NCBI GenBank assembly: GCA_020853775.1
Contig: JADYYH010000008.1
Location: 51,413-115,412 of the forward strand
Reading direction: 5' to 3'
Origin: Nitrospira sp.
GTDB taxonomy: Bacteria; Nitrospirota; Nitrospiria; Nitrospirales; Nitrospiraceae
DNA length: 64,000 bases
Both the position numbers and the translations under genes were made by a program. Below, one piece after another: positions 9,992 through 20,495 of this stretch; within the stretch, counting starts at the first letter, position 1; every line of letters starts with the position of its first letter. The notes below the pieces were generated by a model. It had not been told where the DNA came from. It did no database searches and was given only the letters and a program-made list of their open reading frames with translations.

Positions 9992-11587
9992 TCACAGCAC
10001 CACCGGTTCGTGATAGGTCCCATACACTTCCTTCAACGCCGCGCAAATTTCTCCCAACGTCGCCTTCGCCTTCACGGCTTCAATCAATGGGGGCATGAGG
10101 TTCTGGTGACAGGAAGCCATTTCCTGCAGCTCCTCCAGCGAGCCGGCCATCTTAAAGGGGTCGCGCGATTTTCTGAGATCGGACAGGCGCGCCACCTGGT
10201 CCTGTTCCACTTCCGGTCCGATCTTCAGGATGGGGATGGATCGAGCGTCTTGTTCTCGATGCTCCGTCACACCGACGATGCCTCGTTCCTGCCGCTCGAT
10301 TTCATGCTGGTATCGTTGCGAGGCATCCAGGATCTCCCGCTGTGGAAACCCACGCTCGATGGCGGAGACCATGCCGCCCAGCCCGTCCAGTTTTCGGAAA
10401 AGCTCCAGGGCTCCTTCTTCCAGGCGGTTCGTCAGCGTCTCGACAAAATACGATCCGCCCAATGGATCGACCGTATTCACCGTTTCGCTTTCTGCCGCAA
10501 TGATCTGCTGGGTCCGGAGCGCCAGTTTCACGGCTTCTTCGGTCGGCAACGCCAGGGTTTCGTCCATTGAGTTGGTGTGGAGCGATTGTGTGCCGCCGAG
10601 CACGGCAGCGAGGGCCTGCAGGGTGGTCCGCACCACGTTGTTCATGGGCTGTTGGGCGGTGAGGGAGCATCCGGCGGTTTGGGCGTGACAGCGGAGCTGA
10701 AGCGAGCGGGGATTCCTGGGATGGTACCGCCGTTCCATTTCGCGGGCCCAGAGTCGCCGGGCTGCGCGGAACTTTGCGATCTCCTCGAAAAAATCATTGT
10801 GGACGTTGAAGAAAAAGGAGAGTTGCGGCGCAAAGGCATCCACCTCGAGTCCGGACTTCACGGCCGCCTCGACGTAGGTCAGCCCGTTATAGAGCGTGAA
10901 GGCCAGTTCCTGGATCGCCGTTGAGCCTGCTTCCCGAATGTGATATCCGCTGATGCTGATCGGATGCCACTTCGGCACATGGGCTGCGCAATAACCGATG
11001 GTGTCGACAATCAACGCCAGATGCGGTTCCGGTGGAAAGAGCCATTCCTTCTGGGCGATGTATTCCTTTAGGATGTCGTTCTGGATCGTGCCGCCTAATC
11101 GTCCGAACGGGATTCCACGTTTCTCCGCGACGGCGAGGTACATGGCGAAGAGCACGGCGGCGGGGCCGTTGATCGTCATGGAGGTGGTGACCTGATCGAG
11201 CGGGATGCCGTCGAACAATCGCTCCATGTCGGCGAGTGAGGAAATGGCCACCCCGCAATACCCCACTTCACCGCGCGCCAGCGGATCATCGGAGTCGAGG
11301 CCCATGAGGGTTGGGAGGTCGAAGGCGACGCTCAGGCCGGTTTGGCCATGATCCAAGAGATATTTGAAGCGTGTATTGGTATCGTCGGCTGAGCCGAAGC
11401 CGGCGAATTGCCGCATGGTCCACAGCCGGCTGCGGTACATGTGTGGATAGCAGCCGCGTGTGTAGGGGAATGCGCCCGGTTGCCCGAGGTCCTGTTCGGC
11501 GCTCCAACCTTTGAGATGATCGGGACCGTAACAGCGTTCGATGTCCAAACCGGAAAGCGAAGTGAATCGGGATTTCCGCTCATTCAT
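9992..11587 (-). CDS. icmA: Acyl-CoA mutase large subunit, isobutyryl-CoA mutase type
   Basis: TIM-barrel catalytic subunit (531 aa) of an adenosylcobalamin-dependent mutase, without its own B12 domain. Conserved landmarks are [31 protein letters not shown] (His216) and [10 protein letters not shown]. In methylmalonyl-CoA mutase the substrate carboxylate is held by a Tyr in RQYAG and an Arg in VRNTY. Here these are Phe61 (RQFAG) and Gln179 (AQKEW), the pair found in isobutyryl-CoA mutase (F80/Q198 in IcmA). The predicted reaction is therefore isobutyryl-CoA to n-butyryl-CoA. ATG 11587 follows GGAGG; the frame also opens at a GTG 15 nt earlier. Downstream partners in the operon are the small subunit and meaB. 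Confidence 0.85.
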   Translation of the reverse strand: MNERKSRFTSLSGLDIERCYGPDHLKGWSAEQDLGQPGAFPYTRGCYPHMYRSRLWTMRQFAGFGSADDTNTRFKYLLDHGQTGLSVAFDLPTLMGLDSDDPLARGEVGYCGVAISSLADMERLFDGIPLDQVTTSMTINGPAAVLFAMYLAVAEKRGIPFGRLGGTIQNDILKEYIAQKEWLFPPEPHLALIVDTIGYCAAHVPKWHPISISGYHIREAGSTAIQELAFTLYNGLTYVEAAVKSGLEVDAFAPQLSFFFNVHNDFFEEIAKFRAARRLWAREMERRYHPRNPRSLQLRCHAQTAGCSLTAQQPMNNVVRTTLQALAAVLGGTQSLHTNSMDETLALPTEEAVKLALRTQQIIAAESETVNTVDPLGGSYFVETLTNRLEEGALELFRKLDGLGGMVSAIERGFPQREILDASQRYQHEIERQERGIVGVTEHREQDARSIPILKIGPEVEQDQVARLSDLRKSRDPFKMAGSLEELQEMASCHQNLMPPLIEAVKAKATLGEICAALKEVYGTYHEPVVL

Positions 11588-11618
11588 GACGCGTTCCTCC
11601 ACTCACGGAACGGGAACG

Positions 11619-12515
11619 TCAGGTCAGATGCATCACCGGCTGATCTCCGTACTCATAGAAGCCATGCCCGCTTTTTCTACCGAGCCATCCGGCTTCGACG
11701 TACTTTCGCAATAGGGGACAGGGACGGAATTTCGGATCACCGAGGTCTTGATGCAGCACCTCGCAGATGGCCAGGACCGTATCCAGGCCGATACGGTCTG
11801 CCAAGGCCAGGGGACCGACGGGATGGTTGGTGCCCTCCACCATTGCCAGGTCGATGGCTTCCGCCGTCGCCACTCCATCCTCCAACGCAAAGATGGCTTC
11901 GTTGATCATCGGAATGAGGACCCGATTGACGATGAAGCCAGGAAAATCCTTGCAGACGACGGCGGTTTTCCCTGCGCGTCGCACGAGATCCAGCGCCAGG
12001 CGCATCGTCTGCTCGGAAGTGCCGATGGCGCGGACGACTTCGACCAATCGCATCACCGGGACCGGGTTCATAAAATGGATGCCGACGACACGGTCGGGCC
12101 GGCCGGACACCATGCCCAGGCTGGCGATGGAAATCGAGGAGGTATTGCTGGCCAACAGGGTCGAGGGCTCGCAGATCTGTCCCAGTTGCGCGAATAACGC
12201 CCGTTTCATCACCGGATCTTCGGGGATTGCTTCGATCACGACCTGCGCCTCTCGCAGCCGCTGCATGTGCCGTATCGGATGGATGATGGCCATGGCCGAT
12301 CCGGCCTGATCACCTCGCAGCGCCCCTTTTTCCACGGCCTTCGTGACGCCCTGCCAGATTTTTTTCGTCGCGTCCTCCAGCGCCTCTTCCGTCACATCGA
12401 CCAGCAACACATTCCAGCCTGCAGTCGCCAACACCTGCGTGATGCCGCGTCCCATTTGGCCTGCGCCGACGACTCCGATGGTGGTGATGTCGTCAATGGT
12501 CATGTGCGATTCCAT
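11619..12515 (-). CDS. hbd: 3-hydroxybutyryl-CoA dehydrogenase
   Basis: NAD-binding 3-hydroxyacyl-CoA dehydrogenase of 298 aa. It has the Rossmann motif GVVGAGQMGRGI near the N-terminus, LASNTSSISI and GIHFMNPVPVM (catalytic His), then one C-terminal helical 3HCDH domain ending GHGFYEYG. The single C-terminal domain and the length fit Hbd/PaaH, which oxidises (S)-3-hydroxybutyryl-CoA to acetoacetyl-CoA. Beside an isobutyryl-CoA-mutase-like gene this makes sense, since butyryl-CoA needs exactly this step. ATG 12515 is used; ATG 12503 is equally possible, and neither has a strong ribosome site. Confidence 0.9.
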   Translation of the reverse strand: MESHMTIDDITTIGVVGAGQMGRGITQVLATAGWNVLLVDVTEEALEDATKKIWQGVTKAVEKGALRGDQAGSAMAIIHPIRHMQRLREAQVVIEAIPEDPVMKRALFAQLGQICEPSTLLASNTSSISIASLGMVSGRPDRVVGIHFMNPVPVMRLVEVVRAIGTSEQTMRLALDLVRRAGKTAVVCKDFPGFIVNRVLIPMINEAIFALEDGVATAEAIDLAMVEGTNHPVGPLALADRIGLDTVLAICEVLHQDLGDPKFRPCPLLRKYVEAGWLGRKSGHGFYEYGDQPVMHLT

Positions 12516-12540
12516 GCCTACCGGTTCAATTTACGCGGCC

Positions 12541-13742
<1,202 letters not shown>

Positions 13743-13746
<4 letters not shown>

Positions 13747-14909
13747 AGCAGTTTCTCCCAGTCGCTCTGTTGGAGATGTTGTTTCACCTTGGCCATGAAT
13801 CGATCGGCCGTCGCGCCGTCGATGATTCGATGGTCGAACGAGAGACTCAGGTAACACATGGGACGGATGGCGATGGCGTCGTCGATCACCACGGCGCGCT
13901 TCTGGACCGACCCCACACCGAGAATTGCCGTCTGTGGCTGGTGGATGATCGGCGTACTGAACAGGCTGCCGAATCCGCCGTGATTGGTGATCGTAAACGT
14001 GCCGTCGAGTACTTCGTCCGGCGTCAGTCGTTTGTTCCTGGCCCGTTCTGCCAGGTCGGCCACCTCATGCGCCAACTGTGTGAGTCCCTTCTGATCGGCG
14101 TGGCGAATCACCGGGACCAGGAGCCCTTCGTCGAGTGCGACCGCAATGCCGATATGGATGTTCTTTTTGATCGCGAGGCCTTGGTCCCGCCAGGAGGCAT
14201 TCAGCAGGGGCAACTCTTTCATGGCGCGAGTGACGGCGGTGATCACGAAGGGCAGGTAGGTGAGCGTGCGACCGTTGCGGAAGGTGTCGATGCCCTTGAA
14301 ATCCGCTTCAAAGAACGTCGTGACATGAGCGGAGGTGCGGCGGCTGACGAGCATGCGGTCGGCTATGGTCTTTCGCATTTGGGTGAACGGAATGAGCGCT
14401 TCCGGAATGTCGTGAGGCTGAGGGGCGGCTTGCGTGTTCGCGGTTGGCGGCGGCTCGGAACTGGAAGGTTGATGTGCGGACACATAATCCAACAGGTCCT
14501 TTTTCGTGACCCGGCCGCCTTCGCCGGTGCCGGTGAAAAGGGCGAGATCCACCCCATGCTCTCGTGCCAGTTGCCTGACGGCCGGCGAATAGTGCTGGTC
14601 GCCTTGCGGTTGGCCTTGCCTCGCGCGCACACCCACGCCACCGACCCGGCTGACCACGCCCTCCGCCGCCGGTTGCGTCTCGAGTCTGGCGAGTACCGTG
14701 CCCACCGGTACCGTCGCGCCCTCTTGGACCATCACCTCTGAGAGAACACCCGCAGCCGGAGACGGCACATCAAGTGCCACCTTTTCGGTTTCCACTTCCA
14801 GAAGAGGCTGGTCTCTTTCAACCGCACCGCCGGGCTTGATCAGCCACTTGAGGACGGTCCCTTCAGCGATGCTTTCGCCCAGTTGCGGCATAACGATGTC
14901 GGTAGCCAC
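13743..14909 (-). CDS. 2-oxoacid dehydrogenase E2, dihydrolipoamide acyltransferase
   Basis: E2 core of a 2-oxoacid dehydrogenase complex, 388 aa. The domains are a single lipoyl domain (1-80, lipoyl lysine K43 in ETEKVALD), a peripheral-subunit-binding domain near 107-140 (SPAVRQLAREHGVDL...GRVTKKDLL), a Pro/Gln-rich linker, and the catalytic CAT domain ending in DHRIIDGATADRF (active-site His). Given the operon, the acyl groups are probably branched-chain (isovaleryl, isobutyryl, 2-methylbutyryl) rather than acetyl. No E3 gene is seen nearby. The upstream E1 beta gene ends 42 nt before it. Confidence 0.9.
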
Positions 14910-14951
14910 GAATCACGTCTCCTGCATATCCGCTTACAATCGCCTGCACCA

Positions 14952-15950
14952 TCAATAGGCTGCCAGTTTCCTGGCTGCCGCGACGATGTCGCTGACCTTC
15001 GGCAAAAAGAATTCCTCCAATGGTGTGCTGAACGGCACCGGCGTGTCGGGCGGAGCGATGCGGAGAATCGGCCCATCCAGACAGTCGAAACACTCCTCCG
15101 TCAGTAGCGCGGAAATTTCGGCTCCAATACCGCCGGTTTTGTTGTCTTCGTGAAGGATGATCGCCTTGCTGGTTTTGCGCACCGAGGCGTAGAGGGTTTC
15201 TTTGTCGAGGGGGATCAACGTGCGAAGGTCCACCACTTCCAGCTCGATCCCTTCCTGCTGCAGCACCTCCGCCGCCTCCAACGCCAGATGGACCATGGCT
15301 CCATAGGTGATGAGGGACATGTCGCGGCCGGGCCGTTTCACGTCGGCTTTCCCCAGGGGAACGATGTAGTCCTCCTGCGGCAGAATCGCCTTGATCCGTC
15401 GATACAAAAACTTATGTTCGAAGTAGAGAACCGGGTTCGGATCGCGGATGGCGGCTTTCAAGAGACCCTTGGCATCATAGGGCGTCGAGGGCGCGACGAT
15501 CTTGAGGCCGGGCGAATGAAAGAACCAGCCCTCAGGACACTCGGAATGAAACGGACCTCCATGCACCCCGCCGCCGAAGGGTGCCCGGATCACCAGGGGA
15601 ACGGCCGCGCCCCAGCGATAGTGATTCTTGGCAGCGACCTCGGTGATCTGATCGAAGGCGCAGGAAATGAAGTCCGCAAACTGCATCTCGACCACGGGGC
15701 GTAATCCCATCATGGCTGCGCCGATGGCGGCTCCTACAAAGCCGGACTCCGACAGCGGCGTATCCAGCACGCGCCATTCGCCATATTTTTTGAAGAACCC
15801 GTCCGTTACCTTGAACGCGCCGCCGTACGCGCCGATGTCTTCACCCATGAGAAACACCCGTTCGTCGCGGCGCATTTCTTCATCCAGTGCCTGTGAGATG
15901 GCATCGACGTAGGTAGTCTGCGTCTCCTGTGCGGCGGTCGCGGTCGTCAT
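14952..15950 (-). CDS. 2-oxoacid dehydrogenase E1 beta (branched-chain type)
   Basis: Transketolase-like E1 beta subunit of 332 aa with VFLMGEDIGAYGGAFKVT near the start and ESGFVGAAIGAAMMGLRPVVEMQF, both typical of alpha2-beta2 E1 components. It pairs with the alpha subunit just upstream, sharing a 4-nt overlap, and decarboxylates a 2-oxoacid onto the E2 lipoyl group. I favour branched-chain 2-oxoacids because leucine-, valine- and propionate-processing genes follow in the same transcript. Pyruvate dehydrogenase E1 beta has a very similar sequence, so the substrate is inferred from context. Confidence 0.9.
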   Translation of the reverse strand: MTTATAAQETQTTYVDAISQALDEEMRRDERVFLMGEDIGAYGGAFKVTDGFFKKYGEWRVLDTPLSESGFVGAAIGAAMMGLRPVVEMQFADFISCAFDQITEVAAKNHYRWGAAVPLVIRAPFGGGVHGGPFHSECPEGWFFHSPGLKIVAPSTPYDAKGLLKAAIRDPNPVLYFEHKFLYRRIKAILPQEDYIVPLGKADVKRPGRDMSLITYGAMVHLALEAAEVLQQEGIELEVVDLRTLIPLDKETLYASVRKTSKAIILHEDNKTGGIGAEISALLTEECFDCLDGPILRIAPPDTPVPFSTPLEEFFLPKVSDIVAAARKLAAY

Positions 15951-16948
15951 GGCAACACCTCGTCTTCGGTGGCGAACACGCCGACCAAGGTTTCGCGGCC
16001 TTCCGGCAACGGACTTTGCTCGGCGAATTCAGTACCTGCATCGACGTCTTTTTTCGCGCGTTCCCCCACTTCATGAAAATATGATTCATCTCCGTAGCCC
16101 AGCTGCATGAGCAGCTGTTCTGCGCGAACAATCGGGTCTTTCGTTTTCCAGTCGTCCAGCAACTGGCGCGGGACGTACGTGGCCGAGTCATGTGCGGAAT
16201 GGCCGTGCATGCGCATGGTTTTGAATTCGAGAAACGTCGGACCGTCGCCGGATCGAGCCTTCGCAATGGCGCGGCGGGAAGCCAGATACACGGCCGCCAC
16301 ATCATTGCCGTCCACGATCTCACCCGGCATGCCGTAGGCCTTGGCCCGTTCCACGACATCGGTGATCGCCATTTGGTAACGGATCGGTGTGGAGTAGGCA
16401 TATTGATTGTTCGTGCAGAAGAACACGACGGGCAGTTTGCGCACGGCCGCGAAATTCATCGCTTCATGAAAATCGCCGCGACTCGTGCCGCCGTCACCGG
16501 TTCCCGCGAAGGCCACGCGAGACTCTCCTCTGATTTTGAACGCCAGTGCCGCGCCCGCCGCGACCGGCATGTTGTCCGCCAGATGGCTGACGAAGCCGAT
16601 CATGCCTCGTTTGAGATCCCCCATGTGGACATTGCCGTCTTTGCCTTTGGTGGGCCCGGCCTGCTTGCCGAGGTATTGAGCGATAATTTCGCCGGGAGAA
16701 AACCCGCGAATCAGAAAGGCTCCCATATCTCGATGGAAGGGGGCGATGACATCATCGGGCTGTAAGGCTGAAGCATAGCCGACGGCGATCGCTTCCATGC
16801 CGTGGCTGGTATAGACGCCGCCGACGATCCGGCCTTGCCGGTAGAGGGCCGTGATCCGATCCTCCAGGCTCCTCGTCAGCCGCAGATAGAAATACATGTC
16901 AAGGAGGTCGCTGCGTTTGATGTCTTGTGCGACGACGGCCTGGTCCAT
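15947..16948 (-). CDS. 2-oxoacid dehydrogenase E1 alpha (branched-chain type)
   Basis: Thiamine-diphosphate-binding E1 alpha subunit, 333 aa. The TPP/Mg motif is GTGDGGTSRGDFHEAMNFAA, followed by VVFFCTNNQYAYSTP. The phosphorylation-loop-like HGHSAHDSATY segment resembles other E1 alpha chains. ATG 16948 is chosen because AGGAGG lies 5 nt upstream; ATGs at 16963 and 16981 are in frame but lack such a site. It is the first gene of the E1a-E1b-E2 block and follows the PRTase-like gene by 34 nt. Confidence 0.9.
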   Translation of the reverse strand: MDQAVVAQDIKRSDLLDMYFYLRLTRSLEDRITALYRQGRIVGGVYTSHGMEAIAVGYASALQPDDVIAPFHRDMGAFLIRGFSPGEIIAQYLGKQAGPTKGKDGNVHMGDLKRGMIGFVSHLADNMPVAAGAALAFKIRGESRVAFAGTGDGGTSRGDFHEAMNFAAVRKLPVVFFCTNNQYAYSTPIRYQMAITDVVERAKAYGMPGEIVDGNDVAAVYLASRRAIAKARSGDGPTFLEFKTMRMHGHSAHDSATYVPRQLLDDWKTKDPIVRAEQLLMQLGYGDESYFHEVGERAKKDVDAGTEFAEQSPLPEGRETLVGVFATEDEVLP

Positions 16949-16982
16949 AGCTGCCTCCTCCATATCGATGCTCCGTCTCACG

Positions 16983-17744
16983 TCATAGTGCGGGCAGGTC
17001 CTTCCAAGAGACCAACGGCTTGCCGTCCCGGCAGGCGCGACAATCGGATGGGTCCCACTGCGGCATGTCCAGATCGACCCCGAAGTAGAACGGATAGGTC
17101 GCCGTCAGTTCATCCACGAATGGAAATTGCCCGCTGTCTCGTCTGGCAAATACCATCATGCCGGCAAGTTGCCCGCCGGCATCGGTGATGACCTTGCCCA
17201 ATTTGTTGACGCACATGCCGCGTGTGGTGACGTCGTTTAACGAAAGAAACCGCTCTCCCGGTGCAACCCTTCCACTGATGATCTCCGTGCCGATCTTGCC
17301 CGTATCGTGATTGAACGGCGTCAGCACGGTGCGCACGCGAAGACGTGCCGCGAGGATCTCGCAGGTTCGCTCCGCCAGGAGGCGCGCGTCCGATGATGTG
17401 GTCAGGATGCCGGCCGGCGGGGCATGGTGAAAGGTCTGCAGGATCCACTCTGCCATGTTGGATGCGATGATCGTCACGAGGTCGGGAACACGCGCGATGG
17501 ATTCAAAGCGCAGGTAGACCTCCGTATGGTGGCCCGAAACCACCTCCACGTGGCTATCGAAATACACGGCGCGGGAGGCGCGCAGCAGGCGCTGAATATC
17601 CCAGGACGACAGGGTTGGGTGGGGCGTGTCGCGAATGAGGTGCTGCATCCTCACGTCGATCTCCGATCCGTCGTAGATCGCCCGCTGTTGTTCAACCAGC
17701 TCCAGGATGGCGGCCTCCGAAGATTTCGTGACGACGGGCATCAT
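16983..17744 (-). CDS. Phosphoribosyltransferase-like protein (orotate PRTase-like fold)
   Basis: Protein of 253 aa whose central part resembles type I phosphoribosyltransferases. A hydrophobic strand is followed by RFLSLNDVTTRGMCVNK (about 166-181), which lines up with the PRPP loop (usually hydrophobics-DD-x-TTGG). Here the acidic pair is Asn-Asp and the glycines are changed to Arg-Gly. The C-terminus has DCRACRDGKPL, a CxxC segment seen in some PyrE-like proteins. The first ATG overlaps the FAH-family stop in ATGATGA; a second ATG 3 nt later has a better distance to GAGGAGG. Its role in an amino-acid catabolic operon is unknown. Confidence 0.75.
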   Translation of the reverse strand: MMPVVTKSSEAAILELVEQQRAIYDGSEIDVRMQHLIRDTPHPTLSSWDIQRLLRASRAVYFDSHVEVVSGHHTEVYLRFESIARVPDLVTIIASNMAEWILQTFHHAPPAGILTTSSDARLLAERTCEILAARLRVRTVLTPFNHDTGKIGTEIISGRVAPGERFLSLNDVTTRGMCVNKLGKVITDAGGQLAGMMVFARRDSGQFPFVDELTATYPFYFGVDLDMPQWDPSDCRACRDGKPLVSWKDLPAL

Positions 17745-18745
17745 GCCTCCTCGCGCGCGGCTCTGTTGTGTCCGGCAATCGTGGTTCTGAGAATACCGAT
17801 GGGTTGAATCTCCAATTCAATGCAGTCTCCCGGCTGCAGGTATCGGTCGAGTTCCAACCCGCAGCCGCCGCCGACCGTTCCCGAACCGAACAGATCGCCG
17901 GGATAGATGGCTTCCCCTCGCGACACATGTTCGATCATTTGAGGGAACGACCAATGGATCGACCCGAAACGCCCCTGCGACCAGACGTCTCCATTGATGC
18001 GGGCAATCATCTGCAGCGAGGGGAGGTCCGTAATTTCATCCGGTGTGACGATGCAGGGTCCGGTCGCAGTCGCGAAATCTTTCCCCTTCGCCGGACCGAG
18101 TCGGCAGGCCATCTCTTGAAACTGGATGTCTCTTGCGCTGAAGTCGTTCATGATCGTATACCCGGCGATGTATTGCGCGGCATCGCGTTCCGCCACATCG
18201 ATGCCGTTGCGCCCGATGACGCAGGCCAGCTCCAGTTCGTAATCCAGCTTGTGCGTGTTTAACGGCCAGGGGAGGGAGTGATCCGGTCCCACGATAGTCC
18301 GATGATTCCCCTTGTAGTACACCGGCGCCTTGTACCATTCAGGCGGAATCGGTTGGCCTCGCCGTTTCGATGTGGCGGCGATGTGGTCTTCGAAGGCAAT
18401 AAAATCGCGCAGCGACGCAGGATTGGGAAGAGGGGCGGTCAGGTGAACGTCGGCCGCATCGTAGACGACCGTTTCACCCGCCGGACCCGTGATGGACGCA
18501 TCGCCTTGTGTCACGAAATCCAGTGCACGCCGCGCTGCAGCCATTGCGGAGGGGCCGCCTTCCAAAAGCTCCAACATCGTGGCGGGAACTTGAGCATCGG
18601 CGAGGCGGCGCGGCCGCGATTCCCGCTGGTCGGCGAGCAGGCTGGCATAGGCCATGTTGAGATCGACAATGGTCCCTTCGCGGAGCGCACCAATTCTGGT
18701 GAAGGTTCCGACCGGTGTGTGAACCTCGAAGCTGACAAGTTTCAT
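17741..18745 (-). CDS. Fumarylacetoacetate hydrolase family protein
   Basis: FAH-fold hydrolase of 334 aa. The C-terminal catalytic domain contains FEDHIAATSKRRG, ELELACVIGRNG (metal-binding acidic residues), MNDFSARDIQFQEM and GSGTVGGGCGLEL. Next to homogentisate dioxygenase it most likely hydrolyses fumarylacetoacetate (or maleylacetoacetate) to acetoacetate and a dicarboxylate. It is shorter than the 420-residue animal-type enzyme but normal for many bacterial versions. Start ATG 18745 has GGAG 6 nt upstream and overlaps the hmgA stop; the frame extends to 18757 without benefit. Confidence 0.87.
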   Translation of the reverse strand: MKLVSFEVHTPVGTFTRIGALREGTIVDLNMAYASLLADQRESRPRRLADAQVPATMLELLEGGPSAMAAARRALDFVTQGDASITGPAGETVVYDAADVHLTAPLPNPASLRDFIAFEDHIAATSKRRGQPIPPEWYKAPVYYKGNHRTIVGPDHSLPWPLNTHKLDYELELACVIGRNGIDVAERDAAQYIAGYTIMNDFSARDIQFQEMACRLGPAKGKDFATATGPCIVTPDEITDLPSLQMIARINGDVWSQGRFGSIHWSFPQMIEHVSRGEAIYPGDLFGSGTVGGGCGLELDRYLQPGDCIELEIQPIGILRTTIAGHNRAAREEA

Positions 18746-19857
18746 GTCCGGCTCCAACTCATGGCGTAGTCCTTCAGTTCGACGGTTTCCAATTCCGGCA
18801 TGACCTGAAAGCCGTGCCGCGATTCGATCATCACGGCGATTTCATTGGTCTGCTCTTTTGCCTTGCTGGCAGCGATAGCCTGTGGCTGCGGCCCGTGGTG
18901 AATGCCCTGAGGGTGTAAGGTCAACATGCCGGCCTGGATGCCGGCCCGGCTGAAGAACTCTCCCTGGTGATAGAACAGGACTTCGTCGTAATCCATGTTG
19001 CGGTGGTAGAAGGGGACGCGTAACGCCTCCGGATCACTTTCCAGCGGCCTTGGCGCAAAGGTCGAAATCAACAGCCCCCCGGCCTGAAATGTGACGTGGA
19101 CGCTGGGGGGGAGATGGTAGCGCGGGCTGGTGACCGGACGAAAATCCCGGACGTTCAGCTTGGCCACCCACAGATCGCCTTTCCACCCGGCGACATCCAT
19201 GGGATAGAAGGGATAATAGACGCGCGTGACTTCCTGATCGCGTGTGATCCGCACTTCCCATTCACGACGGCTGTTCGCCTCATCCGGCGGTGGGGCCGGT
19301 TCCGGCGCCACGATGACTCCAGGGTCGAACAGCGCATGCCGGCCGAGAGGCCCTCGATCCGGTAGCTCGACAGGCTCGGGCGTTTCAATGATCACAAACA
19401 GGCCTGGCTCTTCGGGGTGATCCACATGGACGCGATAGGTCGTGCCTTTCGGAATGACCAGATAGTCGCCCGGCTCATATCGCAGCAGGCCGTAATCGGT
19501 CTCCCAGGTTCCGCGCCCGCTGTGGATAAACACGATTTCGTCCCCGTCGGCATTACGCACAAAATGCGTCATGGTGGTTTCACGTCGCGAAAGCGACACA
19601 CGGGCATCCGGGCTCTGTAAGATCAGGAGTGGCCGCCGGTCGGCAGCATAGTGATCGGGAGTCGGCAAGTCAGTGCAGGTGAACGCGCGCGGCCGCAGGG
19701 GGCCTTCGATCCGGCTCCAGCCGGTAGGCGGGTGTGTATGGTAGAGGTGCGAGGCAGGCCCGCTGAATCCGCGGCGCCCGTGCTCCTCTTCGTGTAATCC
19801 CTCGGGGATTCCCACGTGGGCCTGATTGGGAGCGGGACCTTTTTTGACCAGATACAT
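18742..19857 (-). CDS. hmgA: Homogentisate 1,2-dioxygenase
   Basis: Cupin-fold, Fe(II)-dependent ring-cleavage enzyme of 371 aa that opens homogentisate to maleylacetoacetate. Recognisable parts are the N-terminal half with FIHSGRGTWETDYG and the metal-site segment YHRNMDYDEVLFYHQGEF (first His plus acidic ligand), then LHPQGIHHGPQP (second His). It is shorter than the roughly 430-residue proteobacterial and animal forms, like the compact forms of several other phyla. It lies between the HPPD-like gene (38 nt upstream) and the FAH gene (4-nt overlap), forming a tyrosine-degradation block. No maleylacetoacetate isomerase gene is present. Confidence 0.9.
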   Translation of the reverse strand: MYLVKKGPAPNQAHVGIPEGLHEEEHGRRGFSGPASHLYHTHPPTGWSRIEGPLRPRAFTCTDLPTPDHYAADRRPLLILQSPDARVSLSRRETTMTHFVRNADGDEIVFIHSGRGTWETDYGLLRYEPGDYLVIPKGTTYRVHVDHPEEPGLFVIIETPEPVELPDRGPLGRHALFDPGVIVAPEPAPPPDEANSRREWEVRITRDQEVTRVYYPFYPMDVAGWKGDLWVAKLNVRDFRPVTSPRYHLPPSVHVTFQAGGLLISTFAPRPLESDPEALRVPFYHRNMDYDEVLFYHQGEFFSRAGIQAGMLTLHPQGIHHGPQPQAIAASKAKEQTNEIAVMIESRHGFQVMPELETVELKDYAMSWSRT

Positions 19858-19895
19858 CGGAAACCTCCTGACAGGTCAGGTGCGGCTCGATGTCT

Positions 19896-20495
19896 TTACG
19901 ATGCATGCCGGAACGACGCGGCCTCAACTTCCTCTTCGAACGGAAGCGGGAGCGTGTCGTAATCGATGATGGTCCGTGCCATCCCTTTGATCTGATCCCG
20001 TTCGATGTCTTGATACAACGATTCCACCGTCGCGCGGACGAACGTTTTGGATTCTTCCGCGCCATGCTGCCGCTGTGTCAGTTCAAGAAACAGTCCGCAG
20101 CCCGGGAACAACGGGTAGGTGAAGCGTTGCCGGAGGGGGCCGAACCCATCTCGCCCATCTTTAATGTCTCCGCTGAATCGGACGCCATGCTTCTCCCACT
20201 CGCGGCACACCGCCTCGATATCATCGACCTCCAGGGCAATGTGCTGTACGCCTTCTCCATAGGTTTCGACGAATTCACAGATCTGGGATTTCCGTTCCTT
20301 GTTTCGGCCCTGCATCAAGGCGATTTTCGCCTCGCCCCGTTGGACGACGATGGTATCCATGCTGGACTTCTCGCTTCCCACGTCCTGGGCAGACCAGATG
20401 ACATCAAAGCCGAGAATCTGCGTAAACAGATATTTGGTGGCCGCCAGATTCTTCACACATAAGGTGATGTGATCAACCCCGATGGCTTCTTTCAT
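19896..20495 (-). CDS. Short 4-hydroxyphenylpyruvate dioxygenase-like VOC protein
   Basis: VOC-fold protein of only 199 aa. It matches the C-terminal, iron-binding half of 4-hydroxyphenylpyruvate dioxygenase: GVDHITL (His9), GVQHIALEVDDI (His85) and GLFLELTQRQHG (Glu138) supply the His-His-Glu triad in the right order. The regulatory N-terminal VOC half of ordinary 350-residue HPPD is absent. GGGGAGG lies 6 nt upstream of the ATG. It is the first gene of the minus-strand operon and precedes hmgA, so HPPD activity (4-hydroxyphenylpyruvate to homogentisate) is the natural inference. Confidence 0.8.
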   Translation of the reverse strand: MKEAIGVDHITLCVKNLAATKYLFTQILGFDVIWSAQDVGSEKSSMDTIVVQRGEAKIALMQGRNKERKSQICEFVETYGEGVQHIALEVDDIEAVCREWEKHGVRFSGDIKDGRDGFGPLRQRFTYPLFPGCGLFLELTQRQHGAEESKTFVRATVESLYQDIERDQIKGMARTIIDYDTLPLPFEEEVEAASFRHAS

